Below, in pieces: positions 48,605 to 57,858 of a stretch of DNA of 64,000 nt. Every line of letters begins with the position of its first letter. Positions within the stretch are counted from its first letter, which is position 1. The stretch comes from Actinomycetota bacterium. GTDB taxonomy: Bacteria > Actinomycetota > Actinomycetes > Nanopelagicales > Nanopelagicaceae. Below the pieces are notes generated by a model that saw only the letters and a program-made list of their open reading frames with translations, did no database searches and was not told the origin of the DNA. A program made the translations under genes and the position numbers. The DNA lies in the NCBI GenBank assembly GCA_947372165.1, contig CANBSP010000001.1, forward strand, positions 62,001 through 126,000, read 5' to 3'.

Positions 48605-49087
48605 ATGAATATTCGTCCAGCAGGTCCCGGTGATATCAGGATAATCCTTGATCTGATCCGGGACCTCGCTATTTACGAGAAGGCAGAAGACCAGGCGAAG
48701 GGAAGCGCTACACAGATTGAGCATGCTCTCTTCTCCCCCACCCCCACTGCACATTGCGAACTCGTCGAGGTCGAGAATGGTGAGATCGCAGGATTTGCAT
48801 TGTGGTTTAACAATTATTCAACCTGGACTGGTAACCCAGGACTCTATCTAGAGGACCTCTTCATTAAGCCCGAACACCGCGCAAGTGGATACGGGAAAGC
48901 GCTGCTCATCCACTTGGCCAAAAAGTGTGTTGCAAACGGTTGGGATCGATTCCAATGGTGGGTGCTCGACTGGAATGATCCAGCGATCGCCTTCTACAAA
49001 TCCCTTGGCGCCATCCCGATGGATGAGTGGACGGTATTCCGCGTCAGTGGCGATGCTCTTACCGCTCTCGCCAACACTTCAATCTAG
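48605..49087 (+). CDS. GNAT-family N-acetyltransferase
   Basis: 160 residues with the GNAT fold: MNIRPAGPGDIRIILDLIRD at the start, EDLFIKPEHRASGYGKALL (acetyl-CoA pyrophosphate loop RASGYGKA) and NDPAIAFYKSLGAIPMDEW near the end. The overall layout matches diamine (spermidine/spermine-type) acetyltransferases, but the substrate cannot be fixed. Convergent with ctaF, 31 bp apart. Confidence 0.9.
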   Translation: MNIRPAGPGDIRIILDLIRDLAIYEKAEDQAKGSATQIEHALFSPTPTAHCELVEVENGEIAGFALWFNNYSTWTGNPGLYLEDLFIKPEHRASGYGKALLIHLAKKCVANGWDRFQWWVLDWNDPAIAFYKSLGAIPMDEWTVFRVSGDALTALANTSI

Positions 49088-49118
49088 AGGTGGTTCCTCG
49101 CGTCGAAGACCCGAGATG

Positions 49119-49517
49119 TTAGTGAGCTGAAGCGGCTGGCTTCTCGTATTCGAGTGTGAAACCAATGACCGAGAAGAGCAATGCGCCAACGGCGATCAAG
49201 GTGAGCCACCAACCAAGTAGGAGTCCCAAGCCCGCTGCACAGGCAGAGAGGGCAACAGGAAGAGGCCACCAAGAGTGTGGTGAATAGAAGCCAAGTTCGC
49301 CAGCGCCATCGGCAATCTCAGCTACGAGATTATCTTGTGGCAGAGTGCCCATCCGCTTGCTGTTAAACCAGATATAGAAGCCGACGATCGCAGCAAGACC
49401 AGAACTCAATGAGATACAGGTTATGCCGACCGCTTCCCCACCTACGTAGTAATAGATGACCGCCATCACTGCATAGAAGAGCGAGAGTCCAATAAAGAGT
49501 CGATAACTGGCTTTCAT
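49119..49517 (-). CDS. ctaF: cytochrome c oxidase subunit IV (actinobacterial CtaF)
   Basis: 132-residue membrane protein with four hydrophobic helices and a central soluble segment (TLPQDNLVAEIADGAGELGF). Actinobacteria-specific oxidase subunit. ATG 49517 overlaps the ctaD stop as TAATG, giving a ctaC-ctaD-ctaF operon as in mycobacteria. Confidence 0.9.
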   Translation of the reverse strand: MKASYRLFIGLSLFYAVMAVIYYYVGGEAVGITCISLSSGLAAIVGFYIWFNSKRMGTLPQDNLVAEIADGAGELGFYSPHSWWPLPVALSACAAGLGLLLGWWLTLIAVGALLFSVIGFTLEYEKPAASAH

Positions 49518-51187
49518 TAGTGGCCTTCCTCTAACTGCGCTGCTTCTGGGTGATGGAGATCGAAGGCAGGGCGCTCTGAGCGAATACGTGGCATCGAGGT
49601 GAAGTTGTGGCGTGGTGGTGGGCATGATGTTGCCCATTCCAACGAGGCGCCATAACCCCAAGGGTCATCTACGGTCACCTTTGGTGAGTTGCGGGTGATC
49701 CAGATATTGATGAAGAACGGAATCATCGACATCGCGAGCAAGAAGGCTCCGACTGTTGAAACTTCGTTCATGAAAGTGAAGCCATCGGTCGAGAGGTAAT
49801 CCGCGTAACGACGCGGCATTCCCTTAATTCCAAGCCAATGTTGGATCAAGAAGGTCAGATGGAAGCCGAAGAAGAGAGTCCAGAAGTGGATCTTTCCAAG
49901 GCGCTCGTTGAGCATCTTTCCTGTCATCTTAGGCCACCAGAAGTAGAAGCCACCGAACATTGCAAAGACCACAGTTCCGAAGAGAACGTAGTGGAAGTGC
50001 GCAACGACGAAGTAGGAGGCTGATACCGCGAAGTCCAATGGTGGGCTTGCCAAGATGATTCCGGTGAGACCACCGAAGAGGAAGGTCACAAGGAATCCCA
50101 AGATAAAGAGCATAGGTGTCTCAAATGAGAGGGAACCCTTCCACATGGTGCCAATCCAGTTGAAGAACTTCACACCGGTCGGAACACCGATCAGGAATGT
50201 CATGAACGAGAAGAACGGTAGAAGAACTTGTCCGCTAGCGAACATATGGTGAGCCCACACTGAAACAGAAAGAGCTGAAATTCCGATTGTTGCAGCGACT
50301 AAACCTTTGTAACCGAATACTGGCTTGCGACTAAAGACTGGAAGAATTTCAGTTGCAATACCAAAGAATGGCAAGGCGAGGATATAAACCTCTGGATGAC
50401 CAAAGAACCAGAAGAGATGCTGCCAGAGCATTGCTCCGCCGTTAGCCGGATCGAAGATATGCGAACCAAAGAGTCGATCGGCCTCGAGTGCGAGGAATGC
50501 AGCAGCAAGAGGTGGGAATGCAAGAAGTACCAAGATCGATGTCAGGAGAACGTTCCATGAGAAGATCGACATTCTAAACATCGTCATTCCTGGTGCACGC
50601 ATTGTGAAGATCGTCGTAATGAAGTTAACGCCACCAAGAATTGTGCCAAGTCCACCGATCGCTAGACCGATAACCCATAGGTCGCCACCGATGCCAGGTG
50701 AATATTGAGCATTTGAAAGTGGTGCATATGCCGTCCAACCAAAGGAAGCTGCGCCACCTGGTGATAGGAATCCACCGAAGGCCATAAGGCCACCAAAGAG
50801 GTAGAGCCAATACGAGAGCATGTTGAGGCGTGGGAACGCCACATCCGCTGCGCCGATCTGAAGCGGCATGATGACGTTGGCAAACCCAACAAAGAGTGGC
50901 GTCGCAAACATCAAGAGCATGATGGTTCCATGCATTGTGAAGATCTGGTTGTACTGCTCGGTGCTTAAGAACTGCATGCCTGGCCGAGACAATTCGGCAC
51001 GTAGGAATAGCGCAAGAACGCCAGCGATGAGGAACCAGCTAAAAGATGTGATGAGGTAAAGGTAACCAATTGTTTTGTGATCTGTTGAGGTAACCCATTT
51101 AACGAAGAGGCGTCCCTTTGACTCCTTAAGCGGCTTCACCGCTGCGCGATCGCTCTGCGGAAGAGTGCGTTCTGCATATGTTGTCAT
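49517..51187 (-). CDS. ctaD: cytochrome c oxidase subunit I
   Basis: Catalytic heme a / heme a3-CuB subunit, 556 residues, 12 membrane helices. [16 protein letters not shown] carries the CuB His and the cross-linked Tyr, followed by [11 protein letters not shown] and, later, [13 protein letters not shown] with heme ligands. Two bases after ctaC. Forms the oxygen-reducing end of the supercomplex. Confidence 0.98.
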   Translation of the reverse strand: MTTYAERTLPQSDRAAVKPLKESKGRLFVKWVTSTDHKTIGYLYLITSFSWFLIAGVLALFLRAELSRPGMQFLSTEQYNQIFTMHGTIMLLMFATPLFVGFANVIMPLQIGAADVAFPRLNMLSYWLYLFGGLMAFGGFLSPGGAASFGWTAYAPLSNAQYSPGIGGDLWVIGLAIGGLGTILGGVNFITTIFTMRAPGMTMFRMSIFSWNVLLTSILVLLAFPPLAAAFLALEADRLFGSHIFDPANGGAMLWQHLFWFFGHPEVYILALPFFGIATEILPVFSRKPVFGYKGLVAATIGISALSVSVWAHHMFASGQVLLPFFSFMTFLIGVPTGVKFFNWIGTMWKGSLSFETPMLFILGFLVTFLFGGLTGIILASPPLDFAVSASYFVVAHFHYVLFGTVVFAMFGGFYFWWPKMTGKMLNERLGKIHFWTLFFGFHLTFLIQHWLGIKGMPRRYADYLSTDGFTFMNEVSTVGAFLLAMSMIPFFINIWITRNSPKVTVDDPWGYGASLEWATSCPPPRHNFTSMPRIRSERPAFDLHHPEAAQLEEGH

Positions 51188-51189
51188 GA

Positions 51190-51963
51190 TTACGCCGCCT
51201 TAAGGGTAGAGAGATAAGTCTGATATTGGGCAGGTGTTACAACCTTCACCGTAAAGAGCATCTGTGAATGGTTACGACCGCAGAGGATGTTGCAACGACC
51301 AGGGAATGTGCCGAGTTTCTGAGCAGCAAATTCAATATGGTTGGTTACATGAGGAAGAGCCTGGATCTGAATCATGAAGGCTGGAATCCAGAAACCATGG
51401 TCTACATCGTTCGCCGTGATCGTATAGAGAACCTTCTCCCCTAGCGGAACAACTAACGTTGGTGGCTGCGCCGGAGTGCCGGTTACGGTCTGAGCAGGAC
51501 CTGTGCCCGCATCTGCATAGGTAAACTGCCACGACCATTGGATGGCATTGATCATAATATTGTGAGGCGCTGTTGCTGCCGAGTCGATCTTCGTAATCTT
51601 CGCTTCATCTCGCGCGGTGTAACCGAAGAGAACAAGCACGATGATGAATGCAATCGCAGTCAGTGAGATCTCGATCTTATTGTTATGTCGGAATTGGCGC
51701 GGAAGATCTTCGCTCTTTCGACGGTTAAAGATGACTGGATAGAAGAGCGCTAACGCGGTGAGTACTCCAACTACACCGGCGGCAATCCATGCTCCTTGCC
51801 AGAGTGGCAGCGTTGTGTCGTTGACACTCGAGAGACCCTTATCAAAGCCAAGTCCAGAGATGTTCTTTGACTGGCAACCGGTGAGCAAGAGAGCCAGGCC
51901 AGATAGGGCAACGACAAGTCCAGCTTTTTTCGCTGAAGAAGCTGAAGGAATAGGCATACGCAT
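51190..51963 (-). CDS. ctaC: cytochrome c oxidase subunit II
   Basis: 257 residues: lipoprotein-type signal with lipobox LLTGC (Cys near residue 30), two transmembrane helices and an extracytoplasmic cupredoxin domain with the CuA ligands in [14 protein letters not shown]. Accepts electrons from QcrC. ATG 51963 is preferred over ATG 51957 because it lies seven bases from a -10 element. Confidence 0.96.
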   Translation of the reverse strand: MRMPIPSASSAKKAGLVVALSGLALLLTGCQSKNISGLGFDKGLSSVNDTTLPLWQGAWIAAGVVGVLTALALFYPVIFNRRKSEDLPRQFRHNNKIEISLTAIAFIIVLVLFGYTARDEAKITKIDSAATAPHNIMINAIQWSWQFTYADAGTGPAQTVTGTPAQPPTLVVPLGEKVLYTITANDVDHGFWIPAFMIQIQALPHVTNHIEFAAQKLGTFPGRCNILCGRNHSQMLFTVKVVTPAQYQTYLSTLKAA

Positions 51964-51970
51964 GGGTCGA

Positions 51971-51976
51971 AGTTTA
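51971..51976 (-). promoter_or_regulatory. -10 element of a leaderless promoter for ctaCDF
   Basis: TAAACT on the minus strand ends seven bases before ATG 51963. Confidence 0.55.
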
Positions 51977-52009
51977 TCGGGGGAACTCGCGCTTCGCGCT
52001 CGGCGGGGG

Positions 52010-52015
52010 TAGCGT
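52010..52015 (+). promoter_or_regulatory. -10 element of a leaderless promoter for the desulfurase-like/tusA pair
   Basis: TAGCGT ends seven bases before ATG 52023. It is back to back with the ctaC promoter, 33 bp away, without overlap. Confidence 0.5.
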
Positions 52016-52022
52016 TCGAACT

Positions 52023-53087
52023 ATGGGTTCAGTCACAGGCGGCTTCACGAGCGAAAGCCCCCTCCACCCTGCTGCCCGAGAGATCCTGATCGAGGCCATC
52101 GACCGCGGTTGGGCCGATCCAAGCAAGATCCATCAGCCTTCCAGGGAGTTGGCCCTCCTGCTTGAGGAGTCAAAGACCCTGATCGCAGGCCATCTCAAGG
52201 TCGAAGCCGGTTCGCTCCACTTTCTCGGCGAGCGAAACCTTGGATATCTCCTCGGCATATCTGGATTGAGGAGTCCGGCTACAGAATCAACCCTCTTCTA
52301 CCCCACCACCTCTCGATCTGAAGTGATCGCCATTGCAGAAGCCGACCGCCTGGCATCGGCGATTTCGGTCGATCTTGATGGCTCCTTTATTTGCCCAGTC
52401 GGTGGAGAGGATGATCTTCTTGCCGCCGCCGCAACCAATGTTGAGACCGGCGCTTACTCCCCGGATCTTTCAAATTTTCAAGGACGGATCTTCATCGATG
52501 CCACCGCCGATCCATTGGCGTCGCTTCCGGCACGATTCAGTAGTGCCTTATGGGAAAGCTCTAGCTGGTCTGGACCGCAAGGTCTTTCCATCTTCTCACT
52601 GCAAGAGCGTCAATCCTGGCGAAATCCATTGCCGCACCTTGATCACGAAATTGTTCCAGGCGGATTTAATCCAGCGCTTGCCATTGCCAGTGCCGTCGCG
52701 TTCGACGCCTATGTCAAAGATTGGAACTCAAGAGCATCATCCACGCTGATCCTCAATGAATGTCTCCGAAGTTTTATTTCGGATGAGATCGGCGATGTCG
52801 ATATCGCTTCACCAAAAACTGGCGCACCTCATTTTCTCTCGTTCTCTTTCCTTTATGTAGATGCACAGCAACTCGTGGACCGTATGTCTAGGCTTGGTTT
52901 CGATCTTGATTCTGGGTCTGCATGTACTAGTGCCAACTTAGAACCAAGCCATGTCTTAGCTGCCATGGGAAGACTCACTCACGGAAATGTTCGAGTCAGA
53001 TTGCATTCTGGTTTGACGAAGAATGATCTTCTGGAGATGCTCACGGCTCTCAAGATTGTTGTCGAAGACCTTCGAAGCAATCGATGA
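52023..53087 (+). CDS. cysteine desulfurase-like protein lacking the PLP lysine
   Basis: 354 residues with the class V aminotransferase/NifS fold. The cysteine loop is intact (DSGSACTSANLEPSHVL, Cys301), as is the C-terminal NVRVRLHSGLT. But where the family has (H/R)K before a GGPxG loop, the sequence reads ESSSWSGPQG, so the PLP lysine position is Ser181; the N-terminal PLP phosphate region (normally GATE-like) is LGERNL. It is therefore unlikely to be a normal PLP desulfurase. Overlaps tusA as ATGA; a related gene precedes ctaC in other Actinobacteria. It may be a sulfur carrier or scaffold. Confidence 0.8.
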   Translation: MGSVTGGFTSESPLHPAAREILIEAIDRGWADPSKIHQPSRELALLLEESKTLIAGHLKVEAGSLHFLGERNLGYLLGISGLRSPATESTLFYPTTSRSEVIAIAEADRLASAISVDLDGSFICPVGGEDDLLAAAATNVETGAYSPDLSNFQGRIFIDATADPLASLPARFSSALWESSSWSGPQGLSIFSLQERQSWRNPLPHLDHEIVPGGFNPALAIASAVAFDAYVKDWNSRASSTLILNECLRSFISDEIGDVDIASPKTGAPHFLSFSFLYVDAQQLVDRMSRLGFDLDSGSACTSANLEPSHVLAAMGRLTHGNVRVRLHSGLTKNDLLEMLTALKIVVEDLRSNR

Positions 53088-53299
53088 TTGATCTCAATTG
53101 CATGGGTGAAAGATGCCCTCTACCCATCATTCATCTTGCACAATTGATCCGCGACACTCCCAATTTTGCCAAGCCATGCACAATCACATTATTAAGCGAT
53201 GACACGGCGACCTGGCCAGATCTGCAGGCCTGGAGCAGAATGACCGGATACGAAGTTCACAAAATCGATGAACTCACCTTCGAAATCTTGGCTAAGTAG
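53084..53299 (+). CDS. tusA: TusA-like sulfur carrier protein
   Basis: 71 residues, IDLNCMGERCPLPIIHLAQ at the N terminus with the CPxP motif whose Cys carries persulfide sulfur. Small two-layer fold, usual length. Four-base overlap with the desulfurase-like gene indicates joint function in sulfur relay. Confidence 0.92.
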   Translation: MIDLNCMGERCPLPIIHLAQLIRDTPNFAKPCTITLLSDDTATWPDLQAWSRMTGYEVHKIDELTFEILAK

Positions 53300-53330
53300 A
53301 CTTGTCGAAGTACTAAAAGTAAGTAGCTAT

Positions 53331-54317
53331 TTAGCCAATAAGAATGGGTTGTAACTTTGCTGCCACTTCGGCTGCAGCCACTTCACCAAAGGATTCTGTG
53401 AATCGCTTCAAGAATTCACCTTCATTAAAGCGATACTCCTGTGGACCGATCGCCTCCAGGCAGAAGGTTGCCATCATTGATCCAATCTCGCCGCAACGTT
53501 GATGGCTAAAGCCCCACGATAGGCCTGCGAGGAATCCTGATCTAAAGGCATCACCAATTCCAGTTGGATCGGCTTTGCTTCGCTCAATCGCACAAGGAAC
53601 ATGAATCGTCTCCTGGCCATGTTCTTCGATGCGAACACCATTTTCACCCAAGGTAATGACACGGATCTGGACTTGATTGAAGAGTTCTTCATCTGTCCAT
53701 CCGGTCTTCTGAAGTGTGAGGGCGAGTTCATACTCGTTGAGGAAGAGATACTTTGCGCCGGTGATGAGATTCTTAATATCTTCACCCTCCAACCTCGCAA
53801 GTTGCTGTGATGGGTCAGCAGCGATTGGAATGCCGAGAGCGCGAGCAGTTTCGGAGTGACGCAACATTGCTGCTGGATCATCGGGTGAGATCATCAAGAG
53901 ATCAAGGCCACCAACTTTTTCAACGATCGGACCAAGTTCGATCTCGCGTGCTTCGCTCATCGCCCCTGGGAAGAAGGATGCCATTTGGTTGAGCGATCTA
54001 TCTGTCGTCACCATATAACTAGCGGTGTACAACTGTGAAATCCGCACATGATCAGTGTTAACACCATGGCGCTTGAGCCACGCACCATAGTCGGTCCAAT
54101 CGTGACCAACCGATGCGATCAAGATGGGTGAGAGCCCGAGGACGCCCATACCGAATGTGATATTTCCGCCGATTCCGCCTCGACGTATATCAAGGGTGTC
54201 GACCAAAAATGAGAGAGAGACCTTATTGAGCGAACCTTCAACAAATGAATCCGAGAATTCCCCCGGAAAGGTCATGATGAGATCGCGACCGATAGAGCCA
54301 GCTACTCCAATTTTCAT
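53331..54317 (-). CDS. PfkB-family carbohydrate or adenosine kinase
   Basis: 328 residues. N-terminal GGIGGNITFGMGVLG and the C-terminal ATP-site/base motif DPTGIGDAFRSGFLAGL (the GxGD anion hole). The location next to the oxidase and ErpA genes matches M. tuberculosis Rv2202c, an adenosine kinase, so adenosine salvage is the best guess; ribokinase-like sugar phosphorylation is possible. Confidence 0.85.
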   Translation of the reverse strand: MKIGVAGSIGRDLIMTFPGEFSDSFVEGSLNKVSLSFLVDTLDIRRGGIGGNITFGMGVLGLSPILIASVGHDWTDYGAWLKRHGVNTDHVRISQLYTASYMVTTDRSLNQMASFFPGAMSEAREIELGPIVEKVGGLDLLMISPDDPAAMLRHSETARALGIPIAADPSQQLARLEGEDIKNLITGAKYLFLNEYELALTLQKTGWTDEELFNQVQIRVITLGENGVRIEEHGQETIHVPCAIERSKADPTGIGDAFRSGFLAGLSWGFSHQRCGEIGSMMATFCLEAIGPQEYRFNEGEFLKRFTESFGEVAAAEVAAKLQPILIG

Positions 54318-54323
54318 AGCCGA

Positions 54324-54329
54324 ACGTTA
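54324..54329 (-). promoter_or_regulatory. -10 element of a leaderless promoter for the PfkB kinase gene
   Basis: TAACGT on the minus strand ends six bases before ATG 54317. Confidence 0.5.
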
Positions 54330-54355
54330 GTGGCTGGCAGTGGCGTTACTGGAAA

Positions 54356-54724
54356 TTAATTGAATGAATCGCCGCAGGCGCATGAACCTTGGGCATTTGG
54401 ATTATCAATCGTGAAGCCTTGCTTCTCAATGGTATCCACGAAATCAATCGATGCTCCCATGAGGTAAGGAGTGCTCATCTTGTCGGTCACAACTTTCACT
54501 GAACCAAATGTCACAACTGTGTCGCCATCAAGGGCACGATCATCGAAGTAGAGCTGGTAACGAAGACCCGAACAACCACCAGGTTGGACCGCTACGCGAA
54601 GCGAGAGGTCAGTACGACCCTCTTGCTCGAGGAGTGATTGCACCTTCTGTGATGCAACATCAGTGAGGAGAATGCCAGTGGCAGTGCTCTGAATGGTTAC
54701 GTCAGTTGTGGTCTCTGTGCTCAT
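54356..54724 (-). CDS. erpA: A-type iron-sulfur cluster insertion protein
   Basis: 122 residues, HesB/IscA/ErpA family. The three cluster cysteines are present as PGGCSGLRYQL and the C-terminal GSCACGDSFN. Start at ATG 54724 (MSTETTTDV) is supported by a -10 element seven bases upstream; a longer frame to 54772 is rejected. Single gene, in the same place as Rv2204c. Confidence 0.92.
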   Translation of the reverse strand: MSTETTTDVTIQSTATGILLTDVASQKVQSLLEQEGRTDLSLRVAVQPGGCSGLRYQLYFDDRALDGDTVVTFGSVKVVTDKMSTPYLMGASIDFVDTIEKQGFTIDNPNAQGSCACGDSFN

Positions 54725-54731
54725 GGGCAAA

Positions 54732-54737
54732 ACTTTA
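54732..54737 (-). promoter_or_regulatory. -10 element of a leaderless promoter for erpA
   Basis: TAAAGT on the minus strand ends seven bases before ATG 54724. A GGAGG just upstream of it lies within the promoter, too far (12 bases) and probably untranscribed. Confidence 0.5.
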
Positions 54738-54806
54738 CCTCCTTTCCGCCAGCGATGCCTCATCAACGCCATGAGTGCGAAGAAGCGCTTGCCTCGGGCA
54801 ACCCTT

Positions 54807-54812
54807 TATGAT
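54807..54812 (+). promoter_or_regulatory. -10 element of a leaderless promoter for nadA
   Basis: TATGAT (five of six to consensus) ends six bases before ATG 54819. Confidence 0.6.
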
Positions 54813-54818
54813 GGCGCT

Positions 54819-55970
54819 ATGGCCAGTACTCCGCTCACCGACCTCCTTTTAATGGGGCGCGGGCGCGATCTTGGCAGCGAACGTGGCGTCTCCTGTGATG
54901 GCGAACTTCCAGCGGCAAGCGATCCGGCACTTGTAGAGCGGGCCATCGCCGCCCGAATGGCGCTCGGTTCGCGCGCGATGATCTTGGGCCATCATTACCA
55001 ACGTGATGAGGTAATCGACTTCGCCGATATCACCGGCGACTCATTCAAACTTGCTCAAGCCGCAGCTTCCAACCCAGAAGCTGAATTAGTGATCTTCTGC
55101 GGTGTTCACTTCATGGCAGAGAGCGCCGATGTTCTCACCACTGATCGCCAGAAAGTTATTCTTCCTGACCTAGCAGCCGGCTGTTCGATGGCTGATATGG
55201 CAGCCGCCAACCAAGTCAATGATGCTTGGCAGGTCTTCGAACGGATCGGCATCGCAAACCGAACCATTCCAGTTACTTATATGAACTCAACTGCTGCAAT
55301 CAAATCATTTACCGGCGAGCATGGCGGAACCATCTGCACCTCATCAAATGCTGAACGAGCGATGCGATGGGCGCTAGATCAAGGAGAGAAGATCTTCTTC
55401 CTACCCGATCAACACCTCGGACGAAATACTGCTGTCCTGAAACTTGGTCTTAATCTGGATGAATGTGTCCTATGGAATCCGTGGAAGGCAAATGGCGGAT
55501 TAACTGATCAAGAGATCCAAGATGCCAAGGTAATTTTGTGGCGAGGCCATTGCTCTGTGCATGGCCGATTTACGCTCCAAAATATTCACGATGTTCGTGA
55601 GCGAGTTCCTGGGGTGAAAGTTCTGGTTCACCCTGAATGCCAACATGACGTGGTCTCGCAAGCAGATGTAGTCGGCAGTACCGAATTCATCATTAAGACA
55701 ATTGAAGAATCTGCTCCCGGGTCAAAGTGGGCCATCGGAACCGAACTCAATCTCGTCCAACGATTATCGCGAAGGTTTGCCGATCGCGAGATCCTCTTCC
55801 TCGATAAGACTGTCTGCTATTGCTCGACCATGAACCGCATCGATCTCCCCCATCTGGTCTGGGCGATGGAGACCCTGCAATCTGGGCGAATTGTTAACCA
55901 GATCAGCGTAGATCCTCGCGTGGCTCAGTTCTCGAGAGTTGCGCTAGAGCGAATGCTGGCCCTACCGTAA
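54819..55970 (+). CDS. nadA: quinolinate synthase
   Basis: 4Fe-4S enzyme that makes quinolinate for NAD from iminoaspartate and dihydroxyacetone phosphate. 383 residues of the long NadA type. Cluster cysteines lie in FCGVHFMAES, HPECQHDV and the C-terminal KTVCYCSTMNRI. nadB and nadC are not adjacent. Start at ATG 54819 (MASTPLTDLLLMG) is set by the promoter; the open frame back to 54693 would overlap erpA. Confidence 0.94.
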   Translation: MASTPLTDLLLMGRGRDLGSERGVSCDGELPAASDPALVERAIAARMALGSRAMILGHHYQRDEVIDFADITGDSFKLAQAAASNPEAELVIFCGVHFMAESADVLTTDRQKVILPDLAAGCSMADMAAANQVNDAWQVFERIGIANRTIPVTYMNSTAAIKSFTGEHGGTICTSSNAERAMRWALDQGEKIFFLPDQHLGRNTAVLKLGLNLDECVLWNPWKANGGLTDQEIQDAKVILWRGHCSVHGRFTLQNIHDVRERVPGVKVLVHPECQHDVVSQADVVGSTEFIIKTIEESAPGSKWAIGTELNLVQRLSRRFADREILFLDKTVCYCSTMNRIDLPHLVWAMETLQSGRIVNQISVDPRVAQFSRVALERMLALP

Positions 55971-55974
55971 CCTC

Positions 55975-56505
55975 ATGAGCGAGAACACTGAGAATAAAAA
56001 GGGCAGAGCAACACCAAAGCGTAAGGATGCCGAGGCAAAGCTCAAGGTAAATTCGATCGCTCCTTCAACTACGAAGGAAGGAAAGGCTCGCGATCGCGCG
56101 CTTGAAAAGAGTCGCCGAGTCGAAGCTCGCGCCGCATTCATGCGTGGTGAAGAGAGTGCACTGCCTGCTCGTGACCGCGGTCCTGCTAAGAAGTTTGTCC
56201 GAAACTACATTGATTCACGTCGCTCGCTCGGAGAGTATTTCTTACCAACCATCATGGTTGTCCTTGTTCTTACAGCCATCCCAGTTAAGGCGATTCAAGT
56301 CCTCGCGATTCTCTTCATGTATGCCGCGATGATCTACTCGTTCGCTTCAGCCTTCTTTGTAGGACGTAAGATCAAGAAGCTCGTCGCCGAGAAGTTCCCG
56401 CAAGAACCACTTAAGGGAATCGGAATGTATGGCTGGCTCCGTTCAACCCAGATGCGCCGAATGCGCGCACCTGCTCCACAAGTAAAGCGTGGAGATACTT
56501 TCTAA
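55975..56505 (+). CDS. DUF3043 membrane protein
   Basis: 176 residues: a long basic, disordered N terminus rich in Lys and Ala, RGPAKKFVRNYIDSRRSLGE, two adjacent transmembrane helices (about residues 85-130), and a basic C-terminal tail. This is the DUF3043 family found only in Actinobacteria; function unknown. Four bases after nadA, so probably cotranscribed. Confidence 0.85.
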   Translation: MSENTENKKGRATPKRKDAEAKLKVNSIAPSTTKEGKARDRALEKSRRVEARAAFMRGEESALPARDRGPAKKFVRNYIDSRRSLGEYFLPTIMVVLVLTAIPVKAIQVLAILFMYAAMIYSFASAFFVGRKIKKLVAEKFPQEPLKGIGMYGWLRSTQMRRMRAPAPQVKRGDTF

Positions 56506-56557
56506 AGTTCGTTAGACCTCACTGATTTGTACTCGTTTGTGATCGTACATTGAGGTA

Positions 56558-57553
56558 TTAAGCGCGAGGATTTGGACTCTGGTTCTTTGACGGATCACGT
56601 TCTGGCAAATTCCCAAGGACCTTATCAATCGATTTCATTGTCTCAGGCGTCAGCTTTACACCAGATGCCTTCACATTCTCTTTTACCTGAGAAGGTTTTG
56701 TTGCACCCATAATCACAGAGGAGACGTTGGGATTCTGCAACGCCCACGCAAGTGCGAGCTGCCCAACAGTGAGATCAACTGATTCCGCTATTGGCTTCAG
56801 ATTTTGGACTGCCTCAAGAACTTCTTCACGCAACCAACCGGACATGAAGTTTCCAGATTTGTGACGTGCACGTGAACCAACCGGAGCCTTCTTGCCTGGC
56901 AGATATTTGCCAGTAAGAACGCCTTGCGCCATTGGTGACCAGACGATCTGGCCGATCCCCTCGCGCTCGCAGAGCGGAACAACTTCGCTCTCAATGACGC
57001 GCCAGAGCATTGAATATTGTGGCTGGCTTGAAACGAAGCGATCAAAATTATTCTCTTTTTGATACTTTAAAGCGGTGCCGATCTGCTTGGCATCCCACTC
57101 CGAGAATCCGATGTAATTGACCTTACCTTGACGAATCAGATCTTCAAATGCGCGAAGGGTTTCTTCAATCGGAGTCTCAACATCAAAGCGGTGTGCTTGA
57201 TAGAGATCGATATGGTCGGTATTCAAACGCTTAAGCGATGCGTGTACGGATTCCATGATGTGCTTGCGGGATAGGCCTCGGTCGTTCTTGCCCGTGCCTG
57301 TTGGGAAATAGACCTTGGTGAAGAGTTCGTAGGATTCGCGGCGAACGCCCTTCAGGGCCTTACCCAGCACAGTCTCAGCCTTGGTTCCGGCGTAGACATC
57401 GGCGGTATCAAAGGTGGTGATGCCAGCGTCAAGTGCCGCCTTCACGCAACTGATCGCGGCATCTTGCTCTACTTGATTGCCGTGGGTGATCCAATTTCCA
57501 TAAGAAATCTCTGAGACATACATTCCGGTCTTGCCAAGGCGACGATATTCCAT
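56558..57553 (-). CDS. aldo/keto reductase
   Basis: NADPH-dependent oxidoreductase, 331 residues, TIM barrel. Catalytic tetrad residues in FDTADVYAGTKAE (Asp, Tyr), ELFTKVYF (Lys) and LYQAHRFD (His); IVWSPMAQGVLTGKY and ALQNPNVSSVIMGATKP mark the cofactor site. Resembles the YajO / potassium-channel beta-subunit group; physiological substrate unknown. Start at ATG 57553 follows from the promoter; the longer frame to 57634 is not supported. Confidence 0.9.
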   Translation of the reverse strand: MEYRRLGKTGMYVSEISYGNWITHGNQVEQDAAISCVKAALDAGITTFDTADVYAGTKAETVLGKALKGVRRESYELFTKVYFPTGTGKNDRGLSRKHIMESVHASLKRLNTDHIDLYQAHRFDVETPIEETLRAFEDLIRQGKVNYIGFSEWDAKQIGTALKYQKENNFDRFVSSQPQYSMLWRVIESEVVPLCEREGIGQIVWSPMAQGVLTGKYLPGKKAPVGSRARHKSGNFMSGWLREEVLEAVQNLKPIAESVDLTVGQLALAWALQNPNVSSVIMGATKPSQVKENVKASGVKLTPETMKSIDKVLGNLPERDPSKNQSPNPRA

Positions 57554-57560
57554 GGGTAAG

Positions 57561-57570
57561 AGAGTACCCT
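57561..57570. promoter_or_regulatory. overlapping divergent leaderless -10 elements
   Basis: AGAGTACCCT holds TACTCT on the minus strand (57561-57566, seven bases from the aldo/keto reductase ATG 57553) and TACCCT on the plus strand (57565-57570, six bases from GTG 57577). They share TA at 57565-57566. Only 23 bp separate the start codons and neither has a ribosome binding site. Confidence 0.65.
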
Positions 57571-57576
57571 GACCTT

Positions 57577-57807
57577 GTGAAGATGCTACGAAATCGCGCC
57601 TCTGTCTTAGTGACCTCAGCACTTGTCGCCACATTCACAGTGGCCCCATTCTCTGCCCTGGTCGCGTTTGCCGATGAGGTCGAAACTGGCCCCTATGTTC
57701 ATGAAGAAGGCCGCACCTTTGAAGGACTTCCTGTACTTCTCGTCGTCTGCGCGCTCATTATCGCTGTTGGACTCGCCTACGGAATTGGCCGCCGCTCTCG
57801 TAAGTAG
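57577..57807 (+). CDS. small secreted or membrane protein of unknown function
   Basis: 76 residues: basic N terminus, hydrophobic signal segment (about residues 9-30, cut possible after FADE-preceding Ala), a short acidic stretch EVETGPYVHEEGRTFEGLP, and a C-terminal transmembrane helix ending in the basic GRRSRK. I do not recognise the family. GTG 57577 is supported by the leaderless promoter; ATG 57583 is the alternative. Confidence 0.65.
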   Translation: MKMLRNRASVLVTSALVATFTVAPFSALVAFADEVETGPYVHEEGRTFEGLPVLLVVCALIIAVGLAYGIGRRSRK

Positions 57808-57858
57808 CTCTATCGCCATGCTATCTTTCGCTTGCTTATAGGCCAGAGTTTTTACAAT

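Noticed and set aside
56516-56553. Bidirectional terminator between DUF3043 and aldo/keto reductase genes
   Set aside because: CCTCA/TGAGG and TGTAC/GTACA pairings exist but the loop is long and there is no T run on either side.
57853-57858. TACAAT as the promoter of the B12 riboswitch
   Set aside because: Transcription from it would start inside the first stem of the aptamer (57859-57863), and the TTGCTT upstream is only 15 bases away.
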